A stretch of 64,000 nt of DNA, taken from positions 1 through 64,000 of the forward strand of contig CAZDMQ010000002.1 of the NCBI GenBank assembly GCA_964506685.1, written 5' to 3'. Positions 15,505-23,510 of the stretch are shown here, in pieces. A program made the translations under genes and the position numbers. Positions within the stretch are counted from its first letter, which is position 1. Every line of letters starts with the position of its first letter. Source of the stretch: UBA5336 sp964506685. GTDB lineage: Bacteria; Pseudomonadota; Alphaproteobacteria; Caulobacterales; Hyphomonadaceae. Below the pieces are notes generated by a model, which was not told the origin of the DNA, made no database searches, and was given only the letters and a program-made list of their open reading frames with translations.

Positions 15505-17895
15505 TCAGGCTGCGCTCACGAAGGTCGAGATCACCTTCTTCTCGCCGGTCATGAAGGCGACCGTCAGTTTGTTGCCCTCGACGCGCTTGATCTCGCCATA
15601 GCCGAACTTGTCGTGGAACACCCGGTCGCCCGGCTTGTAGGGCGAAGGTCCGCCCGAAGTCGCGATCAGCGTCGCGGTGCCCTCCAGCGTGCGCGGCGGC
15701 TCCGACACCCCGCGCCGCGCATTCTTCTTCAGCCGCTGCCAGCCCGGACTGGTATAGCCCGACCGTTCTCCGAGATCCTCGACGGTGCCGCAGAAGCCCT
15801 CGCCGCCGCCCGGCTGGCTGGCATAGCCCGTCTCGGCGGCCGCCTCGACGTGGTCGTGCGGCAGCTCATCGACGAAGCGCGAGGGCAGCACCGACTGCCA
15901 GCGGCCATAGATCTGCCGGTTCGCTGCAAAGGAGATGTGGCACTGCGACCGCGCCCGGGTGATGCCGACATAGGCCAGACGCCGCTCTTCCTCCAGCCCC
16001 TTGAGCCCGCTCTCATCCATCGAGCGGCGGGAGGGGAACACCTCCTCCTCCCAGCCCGGCAGGAAGACGACCGGCCATTCCAGCCCCTTGGCTGCATGCA
16101 GGGTGAGGATCTGCACCTCGTCGCCATTCGACGCACCGCCGACATCCATCACCAGTTCGACGTGTTCGAGAAAGCCCGCGAGGCTGTCGAACTCGCCCAT
16201 GGCCCGGATCAGCTCCTTGAGGTTGTCGAGCCGGGTCTGGCCCTGCGGCGAGCGATCCTTCTGCAGCATGTCGGTGTAGCCGCTTTCGTCGAGGATCTGC
16301 TCGGCGAGCTCGGTGTGCGGGGTGCCGGCGGCCAGCCGGTCCCGCCAGAGCTGGATCTGCTCGAGGAACAGGGTCAGCCCGCGTTTCGCCGCGCCCTTGA
16401 TCTCGTCGGTCTGCAGCACCATCGGAGCGAGCACGAACAGCGAGCGGCCATCATCGCGGCCATAGCGTTGCAGCTTCTGCAGCGAGGTGCCGCCGACCCC
16501 GCGCTTGGGCTGGTTGACCACCCGCTCGAAGGCGAGGTCGTCATCGGGGCTGCGCACCAGCCGGAGGTAGGCCAGCGCGTCGCGGATCTCGGCGCGCTCG
16601 AAGAAGCGCGGCCCGCCGATCACCCGATAGGGGATGCCCAGCATGATCAGCCGCTCTTCGAACAGGCGCATCTGCCAGGAGGCGCGGACGAGGATCGCGC
16701 AATCCTCATTGCGCCCGCCACGGGCGACATGCGCCTCGATCTCGTCGGCCACGAGGCGCGATTCGGCCTCGCCATCCCAAACCCCGCGCACCTTCACCTT
16801 CGGCGCATCGGGATCGGCCGCCACCTCCTCGCCGACGAACAGCGTCTTGCCGAGCCGAGAGCGGTTGTTCGCGATCACCGTACTGGCCGCACCGAGGATA
16901 TGGTGGGTGGAGCGGTAATTGCGTTCGAGCCGGATTACCGTCGCGCCGGGAAAATCGCTCTCGAAGCGCAGGATATTGTCCACCTCGGCGCCGCGCCAGC
17001 CATAGATCGACTGGTCGTCATCGCCGACACAGCACACGTTCCCCGAACCCCGGGCGAGCAGGCGCAGCCACAGGTACTGCGCCACATTCGTGTCCTGGTA
17101 CTCGTCCACGAGGATGTAGCGGAACTTCGCATGATACTCGGCGAGGAGGTCCGGATTGGCCTGGAACAGCGAGATGCAATGCATCAGCAGGTCCCCGAAA
17201 TCGCAGGCATTGAGGACCTTCAGCCGCGCCTGGTAGATCTCGTAGCACCGGATGCCCCGGCCATCGGCGAAGCTGTAGGCGTCCTCCTCCGGCACCTTGT
17301 CCGGCGTCAGCGCGCGGTTCTTCCAGCCATCGATCAGCGAGGCGAGATAGCGCGGCGTCCAGCGCTTCACATCGATCCCCTCGGCCTCGATCACCTGCTT
17401 GCACAGCCGCACCTGGTCATCGGTGTCGAGAATGGTGAAGGAGGGTTTCAGCCCCGCCAGTTCGGCATGCTGGCGCAACATCTGGGCGGAGATGGAGTGG
17501 AAGGTTCCGAGCCAGCGCAGCCCCTCGCCGGCCGCGCCGATCAGGCTCAGCGCCCGCTCGCGCATCTCCCGCGCGGCCTTGTTGGTGAAGGTCACCGTCA
17601 GGGTCTGGCTCGGCCAGGCCTTCTTCGTGTGGATGATATGGGCGAGCCGGGTGGTCAGCACGCGGGTCTTGCCGGTGCCGGCGCCGGCCAGCACCAGCAG
17701 CGGGCCCTCGGTCGCCAGCACGGCGGCGCGCTGTTCGGGATTGAGCCCGTCGAGATAGTCCGCATCGGCGGCGGTGCCCTGCGGCGGACGCGCCGCCGCC
17801 AGCTGGCTTATCGAGGGCCGTGTCTCTGACTCGGCTCCGGTCTCTGGCGCGCTCTGGGGCCGGCGGGCGGGGGAGTGATTCGCGTCTGCGCTCAT
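15505..17895 (-). CDS. ATP-dependent DNA helicase, UvrD/PcrA type
   Basis: A 796-residue superfamily 1A helicase. Motifs in order: the Q-motif region LNPEQRAAVLATEG, Walker A in AGAGTGKTRVL, motif Ia (TFTNKAAREM), Walker B in LVDEYQDTN, motif III (VGDDDQSIYGWRGAEV), motif IV (RLERNYRS), motif V (LTLHAAKGLEWPVVF) and motif VI (RLAYVGITRAR). A C-terminal Tudor-like segment (GDRVFHDKFGYGEI) is the RNA polymerase/DNA-binding tail of UvrD/PcrA. It unwinds 3'-5' in nucleotide excision and mismatch repair. ATG 17895 is chosen because the upstream open frame (to 18006) is not conserved-looking. No LexA box was found upstream. Confidence 0.94.
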   Translation of the reverse strand: MSADANHSPARRPQSAPETGAESETRPSISQLAAARPPQGTAADADYLDGLNPEQRAAVLATEGPLLVLAGAGTGKTRVLTTRLAHIIHTKKAWPSQTLTVTFTNKAAREMRERALSLIGAAGEGLRWLGTFHSISAQMLRQHAELAGLKPSFTILDTDDQVRLCKQVIEAEGIDVKRWTPRYLASLIDGWKNRALTPDKVPEEDAYSFADGRGIRCYEIYQARLKVLNACDFGDLLMHCISLFQANPDLLAEYHAKFRYILVDEYQDTNVAQYLWLRLLARGSGNVCCVGDDDQSIYGWRGAEVDNILRFESDFPGATVIRLERNYRSTHHILGAASTVIANNRSRLGKTLFVGEEVAADPDAPKVKVRGVWDGEAESRLVADEIEAHVARGGRNEDCAILVRASWQMRLFEERLIMLGIPYRVIGGPRFFERAEIRDALAYLRLVRSPDDDLAFERVVNQPKRGVGGTSLQKLQRYGRDDGRSLFVLAPMVLQTDEIKGAAKRGLTLFLEQIQLWRDRLAAGTPHTELAEQILDESGYTDMLQKDRSPQGQTRLDNLKELIRAMGEFDSLAGFLEHVELVMDVGGASNGDEVQILTLHAAKGLEWPVVFLPGWEEEVFPSRRSMDESGLKGLEEERRLAYVGITRARSQCHISFAANRQIYGRWQSVLPSRFVDELPHDHVEAAAETGYASQPGGGEGFCGTVEDLGERSGYTSPGWQRLKKNARRGVSEPPRTLEGTATLIATSGGPSPYKPGDRVFHDKFGYGEIKRVEGNKLTVAFMTGEKKVISTFVSAA

Positions 17896-18236
17896 GCCGG
17901 CAATATAGCAGGTGCCGCGCAGGGTGTTAGGGGCGATGTGCCAGCGCACGTTCAGCGGGTCTGAGGCAACGCGATGCTGACCCCTCGGAACAGGACCCGC
18001 TCGCACTGGCCTGCGAGGTGCAGGTGGCGCAGATGCTGTGCGCGGTCTCGGCCGGGGAGGGGACGCACGGGCGCGCGCCGGGGGAGCGCGGAACCTGGCG
18101 CCGCTTCCTTGTGCCGGGCGATCCAGACTCCGGATTCCATTGGAATTTATGGAAAGTTCGCCTTGTTGCCGGAACGTTCGAACAACCGTCCGATTCTTTA
18201 ACGAATCGCTAACTTTCTCCTGTCAAGTGCCCGGAC
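17896..18236. other. Divergent promoter region between the helicase gene and ftsB
   Basis: This 341-base gap must carry the helicase promoter (minus) and the ftsB/pdh promoter (plus). A 64-codon frame at 18018-18212 reads like protein but begins only at GTG codons without a Shine-Dalgarno sequence, so I do not call it. The last 60 bases are noticeably AT-richer. They hold GATTC/GAATC half-palindromes and a near-consensus CtrA-type site. Confidence 0.5.
18198..18212. promoter_or_regulatory. Possible CtrA-type site upstream of ftsB
   Basis: TTAA at 18198-18201 and CTAA at 18209-18212 are spaced by seven bases, one mismatch from the CtrA consensus TTAA-N7-TTAA. It lies 24 bases before the ftsB start, where a core promoter would be. 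A single near-match is weak evidence. Confidence 0.3.
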
Positions 18237-18518
18237 ATGGACAAGTTCGCCGCCGGTACGCTCTGCCTGCTCATCATGTATTTCGCCTATCACGCCTTTG
18301 CCGGCGAGGCGGGGCTGGGCGAGTATGCCGACATGCAGACCGAGCTGGCGGACAGGAAGAAGACGCTGCGCGCGCTCGAGGCGGAGATTGCCCGGCTGGA
18401 AGCCGATATCCGGCACCTGCGGCCGGAAACAGCCGACCCGGACGTCATCGAAGCGCTGGCCCGGGAACGACTCGCCTTCGTGTTTCCGGATGAACTCGTC
18501 CTGGTCACGTCGCCCTAG
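18237..18518 (+). CDS. ftsB: FtsB/DivIC-family septum formation initiator
   Basis: A 93-residue single-pass membrane protein. A short N-terminus leads into a transmembrane helix (about 6-24), followed by a leucine-zipper-like coiled coil (about 33-66, TELADRKKTLRALEAEIARLEADI) and the conserved end LARERLAFVFPDELVLV. This is the FtsB topology; FtsB bridges FtsL and FtsQ in the divisome. Its position directly upstream of pdhA is a familiar alphaproteobacterial arrangement. It is short, as expected. Confidence 0.88.
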   Translation: MDKFAAGTLCLLIMYFAYHAFAGEAGLGEYADMQTELADRKKTLRALEAEIARLEADIRHLRPETADPDVIEALARERLAFVFPDELVLVTSP

Positions 18519-18522
18519 GCCG

Positions 18523-18540
18523 CCATGCATATCTGCATGG
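18523..18540. promoter_or_regulatory. Palindrome between ftsB and pdhA
   Basis: CCATGCA (18523-18529) and TGCATGG (18534-18540) flank a four-base loop, followed by a weak T stretch. It could be a poor terminator after ftsB or an operator for the pdh operon. The 7-base perfect dyad without a run of T residues makes an operator at least as likely. Confidence 0.4.
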
Positions 18541-18614
18541 TAAGTTTTCCGTGACACGCCTTTTCCCGACGGGCAAGCTGTGACCTAACGGACACAATGA
18601 CGGCGGAGGAAGCC

Positions 18615-19616
18615 ATGGCGAATGACCGACGCACGCTGGGGACGGTCGAGGCGGATGCGCTGCTCGGCGATTACCGGAGGATGTTGCTGATCCGCCGCTT
18701 CGAGGAGCGCGCCGGCCAGCTCTACGGCATGGGCCACATTGCCGGGTTCTGCCATCTCTATATCGGCCAGGAAGCGGTGGTGGTCGGGCTGCAGGGCGAG
18801 GCCGAGGACGGCGACCAGGTGATCACCGGCTATCGCGACCATGGCCACATGCTGGCCTGCGGCATGGACCCGAAGGGCGTGATGGCCGAGCTGACGGGCC
18901 GGCGGGATGGCTATTCGCGCGGCAAGGGCGGGAGCATGCACATGTTCTCCCGGGAGAAGCAGTTCTTCGGCGGCCATGGCATTGTCGGCGCGCAGGTCTC
19001 GATCGGTACGGGGCTGGGCTTTGCCAACACCTACAAGGGCAATGGCAAGGTGTGCCTGGCCTATTTCGGCGATGGGGCGGCCAATCAGGGCCAGGTCTAT
19101 GAGAGCTTCAACATGGCCTCGCTGTGGGACCTGCCTGTGGTCTACGTGATCGAGAACAACCAGTATGCCATGGGCACCTCGGTGGCGCGGGCCTCGGCCG
19201 AGACCGAGCTCTACAAGCGCGGCATCAGTTTCGAGATCGAGGGCGAGGAAGTCGATGGCATGGACGTCATCGCGGTCCGGGCGGCGGCGCGCAAGGCCCT
19301 GGCCCATGCCCGTTCGGGCAAGGGGCCCTACATCCTCGAGATGAAGACCTATCGCTATCGTGGCCACTCCATGTCGGATCCGGCGAAATACCGCAAGCGC
19401 GAGGAGGTCGATGATGTCCGCACCCATCGCGACCCGATCGAGGGGCTGAAGGCGAAGCTGGTCGAGGCCGGGCTGGCCAGCGAGGAGGACCTCAAGGCGA
19501 TGGACAAGGAGATCCGCGCCGAGGTGAAGGCAGCGGCCGATTTTGCGCTGGAGAGCCCGGAGCCAGACCCGTCCGAACTGTGGACAGACGTATTGAAAGA
19601 AGTGGAGGCCGTGTAA
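18615..19616 (+). CDS. pdhA: Pyruvate dehydrogenase E1 alpha subunit
   Basis: A 333-residue alpha subunit of the thiamine-diphosphate E1 component that decarboxylates pyruvate. The thiamine diphosphate motif runs from FGDGAANQG to the closing ENNQYAMG. The phosphorylation-loop region YRYRGHSMSDPAKYRKREEV is typical of E1 alpha. ATG at 18597 is also open, but GGAGGAAG sits immediately before ATG 18615, so the later start is preferred. The stop codon overlaps the next ATG (TAATG), coupling translation with the MAPEG gene. It is the first gene of the pdh operon. Confidence 0.95.
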   Translation: MANDRRTLGTVEADALLGDYRRMLLIRRFEERAGQLYGMGHIAGFCHLYIGQEAVVVGLQGEAEDGDQVITGYRDHGHMLACGMDPKGVMAELTGRRDGYSRGKGGSMHMFSREKQFFGGHGIVGAQVSIGTGLGFANTYKGNGKVCLAYFGDGAANQGQVYESFNMASLWDLPVVYVIENNQYAMGTSVARASAETELYKRGISFEIEGEEVDGMDVIAVRAAARKALAHARSGKGPYILEMKTYRYRGHSMSDPAKYRKREEVDDVRTHRDPIEGLKAKLVEAGLASEEDLKAMDKEIRAEVKAAADFALESPEPDPSELWTDVLKEVEAV

Positions 19617-20020
19617 TGCCCCTGGAATATTCCTACCTCGTCGCCTCCGTCCTGCTCTACCTCGTGATGATCATGGTGCAGGCGACGGCCGGCATCATGC
19701 ACCATGGTTTGCCGGCCCTTGCGGGTCCGCGCGATGAGCTCAAGCCTGACGGCCCGTTCGCGGGGCGCGCCAAGCGGGCTTCTGCGAACATGCTGGAAAA
19801 CCTGGCCCTGTTCGCCCCGCTGGTGATCGTCGCTGTGGAGACCGGGCGGACCAGCGACCTCACCCAGATCGGCGCGGGCCTGTTTCTTGCCGCGCGGATC
19901 ATCTACGCGCCAAGCTACTGGTTCGGCATTGCCATCCGTTCCCTGGCCTGGTTCGCCGGACTGGCCGGCATCCTGATTGTCGCCTCGCAGATTCTGCCTT
20001 TCACCACGGCGACCGCGTAG
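19616..20020 (+). CDS. MAPEG-family membrane protein
   Basis: A 134-residue integral membrane protein with about four hydrophobic helices: an N-terminal YLVASVLLYLVMIMVQA helix, a second and third in ENLALFAPLVIVAVE and IGAGLFLAARIIYAPSYWFG, and a C-terminal helix. The ANMLENLALFAPLV and ARIIYAPSYWFGI segments match the MAPEG family (eicosanoid/glutathione metabolism-like). Bacterial MAPEG functions are mostly unknown. ATG 19616 overlaps the pdhA stop, and the stop at 20020 abuts pdhB. A MAPEG gene so tightly embedded in a pdh operon is unusual and suggests co-expression rather than shared chemistry. Confidence 0.85.
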   Translation: MPLEYSYLVASVLLYLVMIMVQATAGIMHHGLPALAGPRDELKPDGPFAGRAKRASANMLENLALFAPLVIVAVETGRTSDLTQIGAGLFLAARIIYAPSYWFGIAIRSLAWFAGLAGILIVASQILPFTTATA

Positions 20021-21427
20021 ATGGCCACCGATATCCTCATGCCCGCCCTGTCGCCGACGATGGAAGAAGGCACCCTGACGAAGTGGCTGAAGGCCGAGGG
20101 CGACACCATCGCGGCCGGCGACATCATTGCCGAGATCGAAACCGACAAGGCGACGATGGAGGTCGAGGCCGTCGATGAGGGCGTGCTGGCGAAGATCCTC
20201 GTGCCGGAAGGGACCGAGGGGGTAAAGGTCAATGCCGTGATCGCCCGGCTGGTGGAGGAGGGCGAGGCGGCTGCGTCAGCCAGCGACCCGGTGCCTGCTG
20301 CGACCGATGCCGGCAATGGGGCCGCACCGCCGGAGGCTGCGGCAGCGCCGGCACCAGCGCCGGCACCAGCGAATGTTTCGCCCGCGCCAGCCAGCAAGGC
20401 ACCGGCCACCGTGGTCCCGGCCGATCCGGCGATCCCGGAGGGCACGCGCTTTATCGACACGGCCGTGCGCGACGCGCTGCGCGATGCCATGGCTGAGGAG
20501 ATGCGGCGCGACGAGACCGTCTTCGTGATGGGCGAGGAAGTGGCCGAGTACCAGGGCGCCTACAAGGTGACGCGGGAACTGCTGCAGGAGTTTGGCTCCC
20601 GCCGTGTGGTCGACACCCCGATCACCGAGCATGGCTTTGCCGGGCTCGGTGTTGGCGCCGCGTTTGGCGGCTTGCGGCCGATTGTCGAGTTCATGACCTT
20701 CAATTTCGCCATGCAGGCGATCGACCAGATCATCAATTCCGCAGCCAAGACCCTCTACATGTCCGGCGGGCAGATGGGGTGTCCGATCGTGTTCCGCGGC
20801 CCGAATGGCGCGGCCTCCCGGGTCGGCGCGCAGCACAGCCAGGACTATGCGCCCTGGTACGGGCATGTTCCGGGGCTGAAAGTGGTGGCGCCCTATGATG
20901 CGGCCGATGCCAAGGGGCTGCTGAAGGCGGCGATCCGCGATCCCAACCCGGTGGTGTTTCTCGAGCATGAGCTGCTTTACGGCGAGAGCCATCCGGTGCC
21001 GGACCTCGAGGACTGGGTGCTGCCGATCGGCAAGGCGAGGGTGCGCCGGGAAGGCCGGGACGTGACGCTGACGGCTCATTCCCGCATGGTCGGGTTTGCG
21101 CTCAAGGCGGCCGAGATCCTGGCCGGCGACGGCATCGCGTGCGAGGTCGTCGATCTCAGGACGATCCGGCCGCTGGATACCGGGACGGTGGTCGAGAGCG
21201 TGAAGAAGACCAACCGGCTGGTGACCTGCGAGGAGGGCTGGCGGTTCATGGGAGTCGGCGCGGAGGTCTGCGCCACCGTTGTGAACGAGGCGTTCGACTA
21301 TCTCGACGCCCCGCCGACCCGCGTGCACCAGGCCGACGTGCCGCTGCCCTATGCCGGCAACCTCGAAGCGCTCAGCCTGCCGGGAGTGGAGGACATCGTC
21401 GCAGCCGTGCGCGCGGTGATGGCGTGA
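20021..21427 (+). CDS. pdhB: Pyruvate dehydrogenase E1 beta subunit with N-terminal lipoyl domain
   Basis: A 468-residue protein with an N-terminal lipoyl domain (1-80; lipoyl Lys in EIETDKATMEVEAV), an Ala/Pro-rich swinging linker (about 85-140) and the E1 beta body (about 145-468). The body shows FVMGEEVAEYQGAYKVTRELL, DTPITEHGFAGLGVGAAFGGLRPIVEFMTFNF and HSQDYAPWYGHVPGLKVVAPYD. A lipoylated E1 beta is a known alphaproteobacterial variant. It pairs with PdhA and presumably docks on the E2 encoded by pdhC. It starts one base after the MAPEG stop. Confidence 0.96.
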   Translation: MATDILMPALSPTMEEGTLTKWLKAEGDTIAAGDIIAEIETDKATMEVEAVDEGVLAKILVPEGTEGVKVNAVIARLVEEGEAAASASDPVPAATDAGNGAAPPEAAAAPAPAPAPANVSPAPASKAPATVVPADPAIPEGTRFIDTAVRDALRDAMAEEMRRDETVFVMGEEVAEYQGAYKVTRELLQEFGSRRVVDTPITEHGFAGLGVGAAFGGLRPIVEFMTFNFAMQAIDQIINSAAKTLYMSGGQMGCPIVFRGPNGAASRVGAQHSQDYAPWYGHVPGLKVVAPYDAADAKGLLKAAIRDPNPVVFLEHELLYGESHPVPDLEDWVLPIGKARVRREGRDVTLTAHSRMVGFALKAAEILAGDGIACEVVDLRTIRPLDTGTVVESVKKTNRLVTCEEGWRFMGVGAEVCATVVNEAFDYLDAPPTRVHQADVPLPYAGNLEALSLPGVEDIVAAVRAVMA

Positions 21428-21446
21428 ATGTGGTAGGATTGCCCGC

Positions 21447-22028
21447 ATGAATATCCAGCGCACAGACACGCCGCCCGACACGCTCAAGCGGCACAAGATC
21501 GGCTACGACGAGTATCTCAGATACTGGGGCGAGTACCTGCACCGTGTCTGCGAGAAGACCGAGCTTCTGGACGGGGTGATCCACGAAATGCCAGCTGATG
21601 GCCCTGAAACAGTCGAGTGGAACCTGGCGATCAACCAATCGGCCATGCGTTCAGTGGGTGATGACGTCGCCATCGTCCCGGACAAGACCCTGAAGCTCAG
21701 CAACACCTGGGCGCCGACCCCGGATTTCTACCTCTTCCCGGCCCACATCCGCGTCGCCGATCTGACGCCCGCAGACATCCTGTTGCTGATCGAGGTGTCC
21801 AACACGACGCTGAGCTGTGACCTGGGCGGCAAGGCGACGCTCTACTCCGGTCACGGCATCCGCGAATACTGGGTCATCGATCCGTACTCGAAGACCCTGT
21901 TTGCCCACCGGCTTGGCGAGGATGGCACCTATGGCGAACCGGCTGAGATCGGGTTCACCGACACGATTGCGGCCCAGCACATTCCCGGCCTGACGCTGCG
22001 CATGGCCGACCTGCCGAGGATTTCCTGA
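21447..22028 (+). CDS. Uma2-family (DUF820) PD-(D/E)XK nuclease-like protein
   Basis: A 193-residue protein of the Uma2/DUF820 restriction-endonuclease-like fold. Visible elements are the N-terminal helix ending in EKTELLDGVIHEMP (Glu of the fold), the TPDFYLFPAHI strand (PD), the IEVSNTTLSCDLGGKATLYSGHGIREYWVID core (E-x-S and Lys) and a C-terminal beta end. The catalytic layout D...ExS...K is intact. The biological role of this family is not established; it is often scattered through genomes in many copies. It sits between pdhB and pdhC with 19 and 1 base gaps, so it is almost certainly transcribed with the dehydrogenase genes. Confidence 0.88.
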   Translation: MNIQRTDTPPDTLKRHKIGYDEYLRYWGEYLHRVCEKTELLDGVIHEMPADGPETVEWNLAINQSAMRSVGDDVAIVPDKTLKLSNTWAPTPDFYLFPAHIRVADLTPADILLLIEVSNTTLSCDLGGKATLYSGHGIREYWVIDPYSKTLFAHRLGEDGTYGEPAEIGFTDTIAAQHIPGLTLRMADLPRIS

Positions 22029-22029
22029 C

Positions 22030-23400
22030 ATGAGCATCAACATCACCATGCCCGCGCTCAGCCCGACCATGGAGGAGGGCAACCTCACGAAATGGCTCGT
22101 GAAGGCCGGCGACGCGGTCAATGCCGGTGACATCATCGCCGAGATCGAGACCGACAAGGCGACCATGGAGGTCGAGGCCGTAGATGAGGGCGTGGTCGCC
22201 GAGATCGTCGTGCCGGAGGGGACCGAAGGGGTCAAGGTGAATGCCGTGATCGCCGTGCTCGCCGAGGAGGGAGAGGATGCCGCGTCGGTGTCGGCCGGCG
22301 ATCCCTCGCCCGAGCCCGCTGCCGCGCCTGCCGCGCACCAGGTTGCGCACGAGGCCGCTCAAGCGGATGGAGGGGCGGCCGGGGACGCGCCGCAGGATGT
22401 GGCTTCGTCACGGCGAGAGGGCGGGGACCTGTCCGAACTGGCCTCGACGCCGATGCGGCTGGCGCCCGTCGGCGAGGGCGAGGACCGGATCAAGGCGAGC
22501 CCGCTGGCCCGGCGGCTGGCGGCGCTGCGGGGGATCGACCTTTCCGGGCTGACGGGCAGCGGACCGAAGGGTCGGATCGTCAAGGCCGATATCGAGGCGG
22601 CGACCGGCACGGCACTGGTGGCGGCCCAGCCGACCGAGACAGTGCCCCCGGGCGCTGCGCCGCAGGACCTGATCCTGCCGCAGCTGCTCGATGACCGGGT
22701 GTACGCACCGGACACCTACGAGCTTGTCCCGCTCGACGGGATGCGGCGCACGGTGGCCCGGCGGCTCACCCAGAGCTTCATGCAGGTGCCGCATTTCCCG
22801 CTGACCATGGACATCCGGCTCGACCGGCTGCTGGCGGCGCGGTCGGGAATGAATGCGGCCGCACCCGAGGGGGTGAAGGTCTCGGTCAACGACATGCTGA
22901 TCAAGGCGGCTGCGCTCGCCCTGATGGACGAGCCCGACTGCAATGCCAGCTATACCGATGAGGGCATTGCCTATCACCGCTCGGCGCATGTCAGCGTGGC
23001 GGTGGCGATCGATGGCGGGCTGATCACACCGGTGGTCCGGGATGCGCAGGGCAAGTCGCTGCGGCAGATCTCGGCGGAGATGAAGGATCTCGCGAACCGG
23101 GCCCGGGACCGCAAGCTGAAGCCGCAGGAATACATGGGCGGGACGTTCTCGCTGTCGAACCTCGGCATGTTCGGCATCCGCGACTTTGCCTCGATCATCA
23201 ATCCGCCCGAAGGGATGATCATGAGTGTCGGGGCCGGGGAGAAGCGGCCCATCGTGCTCGAGGATGGCACGCTGGGGGTCGGCACGATGATGAGCGTGAC
23301 GCTGACCTGCGACCACCGGGTGATCGGCGGCGCCGAAGGCGCGCGCTGGCTGGCCGCCTTCAGGCGCTATGTCGAGACGCCGGAGGCTATGTTGCTTTGA
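22030..23400 (+). CDS. pdhC: Dihydrolipoamide acetyltransferase (pyruvate dehydrogenase E2)
   Basis: A 456-residue core subunit that transfers acetyl groups to CoA. Domains: lipoyl (1-80, Lys in ETDKATMEVEAV), a flexible linker, a peripheral subunit-binding domain (about 155-192, SPLARRLAALRGIDL and GSGPKGRIVKADIE), a second linker and the catalytic domain (about 235-456). The active-site His is His429 in CDHRVIGGAEGA. The usual motif is HxxxDG, and here the Asp is Gly433 (GGC, 23326-23328). The lipoyl domain is nearly identical to that of PdhB, as expected for domains serving the same E3 and lipoylation enzymes. It begins one base after the Uma2 stop. Confidence 0.95.
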   Translation: MSINITMPALSPTMEEGNLTKWLVKAGDAVNAGDIIAEIETDKATMEVEAVDEGVVAEIVVPEGTEGVKVNAVIAVLAEEGEDAASVSAGDPSPEPAAAPAAHQVAHEAAQADGGAAGDAPQDVASSRREGGDLSELASTPMRLAPVGEGEDRIKASPLARRLAALRGIDLSGLTGSGPKGRIVKADIEAATGTALVAAQPTETVPPGAAPQDLILPQLLDDRVYAPDTYELVPLDGMRRTVARRLTQSFMQVPHFPLTMDIRLDRLLAARSGMNAAAPEGVKVSVNDMLIKAAALALMDEPDCNASYTDEGIAYHRSAHVSVAVAIDGGLITPVVRDAQGKSLRQISAEMKDLANRARDRKLKPQEYMGGTFSLSNLGMFGIRDFASIINPPEGMIMSVGAGEKRPIVLEDGTLGVGTMMSVTLTCDHRVIGGAEGARWLAAFRRYVETPEAMLL

Positions 23401-23510
23401 TGTCGGACGCGACGCGTGGGTAGAGCGCAGCGAAACCCGCCGGCGGTGTGTACCGCAGTCGATGAATGGTGAATCGCGCTGCGCTCGATCCACCTTGCAG
23501 GGACCTTTCC

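Noticed and set aside
18018..18212. A 64-codon frame upstream of ftsB that reads somewhat like protein
   Set aside because: It has only GTG starts without a Shine-Dalgarno sequence, continues upstream to a stop without an ATG, and its end coincides with the ftsB promoter region. It may be a decayed gene end but is not supported.
18523..18540. Calling the ftsB-pdhA palindrome an intrinsic terminator
   Set aside because: The stem is only moderately GC-rich and is followed by TAAGTTTTCC rather than a T run; an operator is equally likely, so it is listed as regulatory with low confidence.
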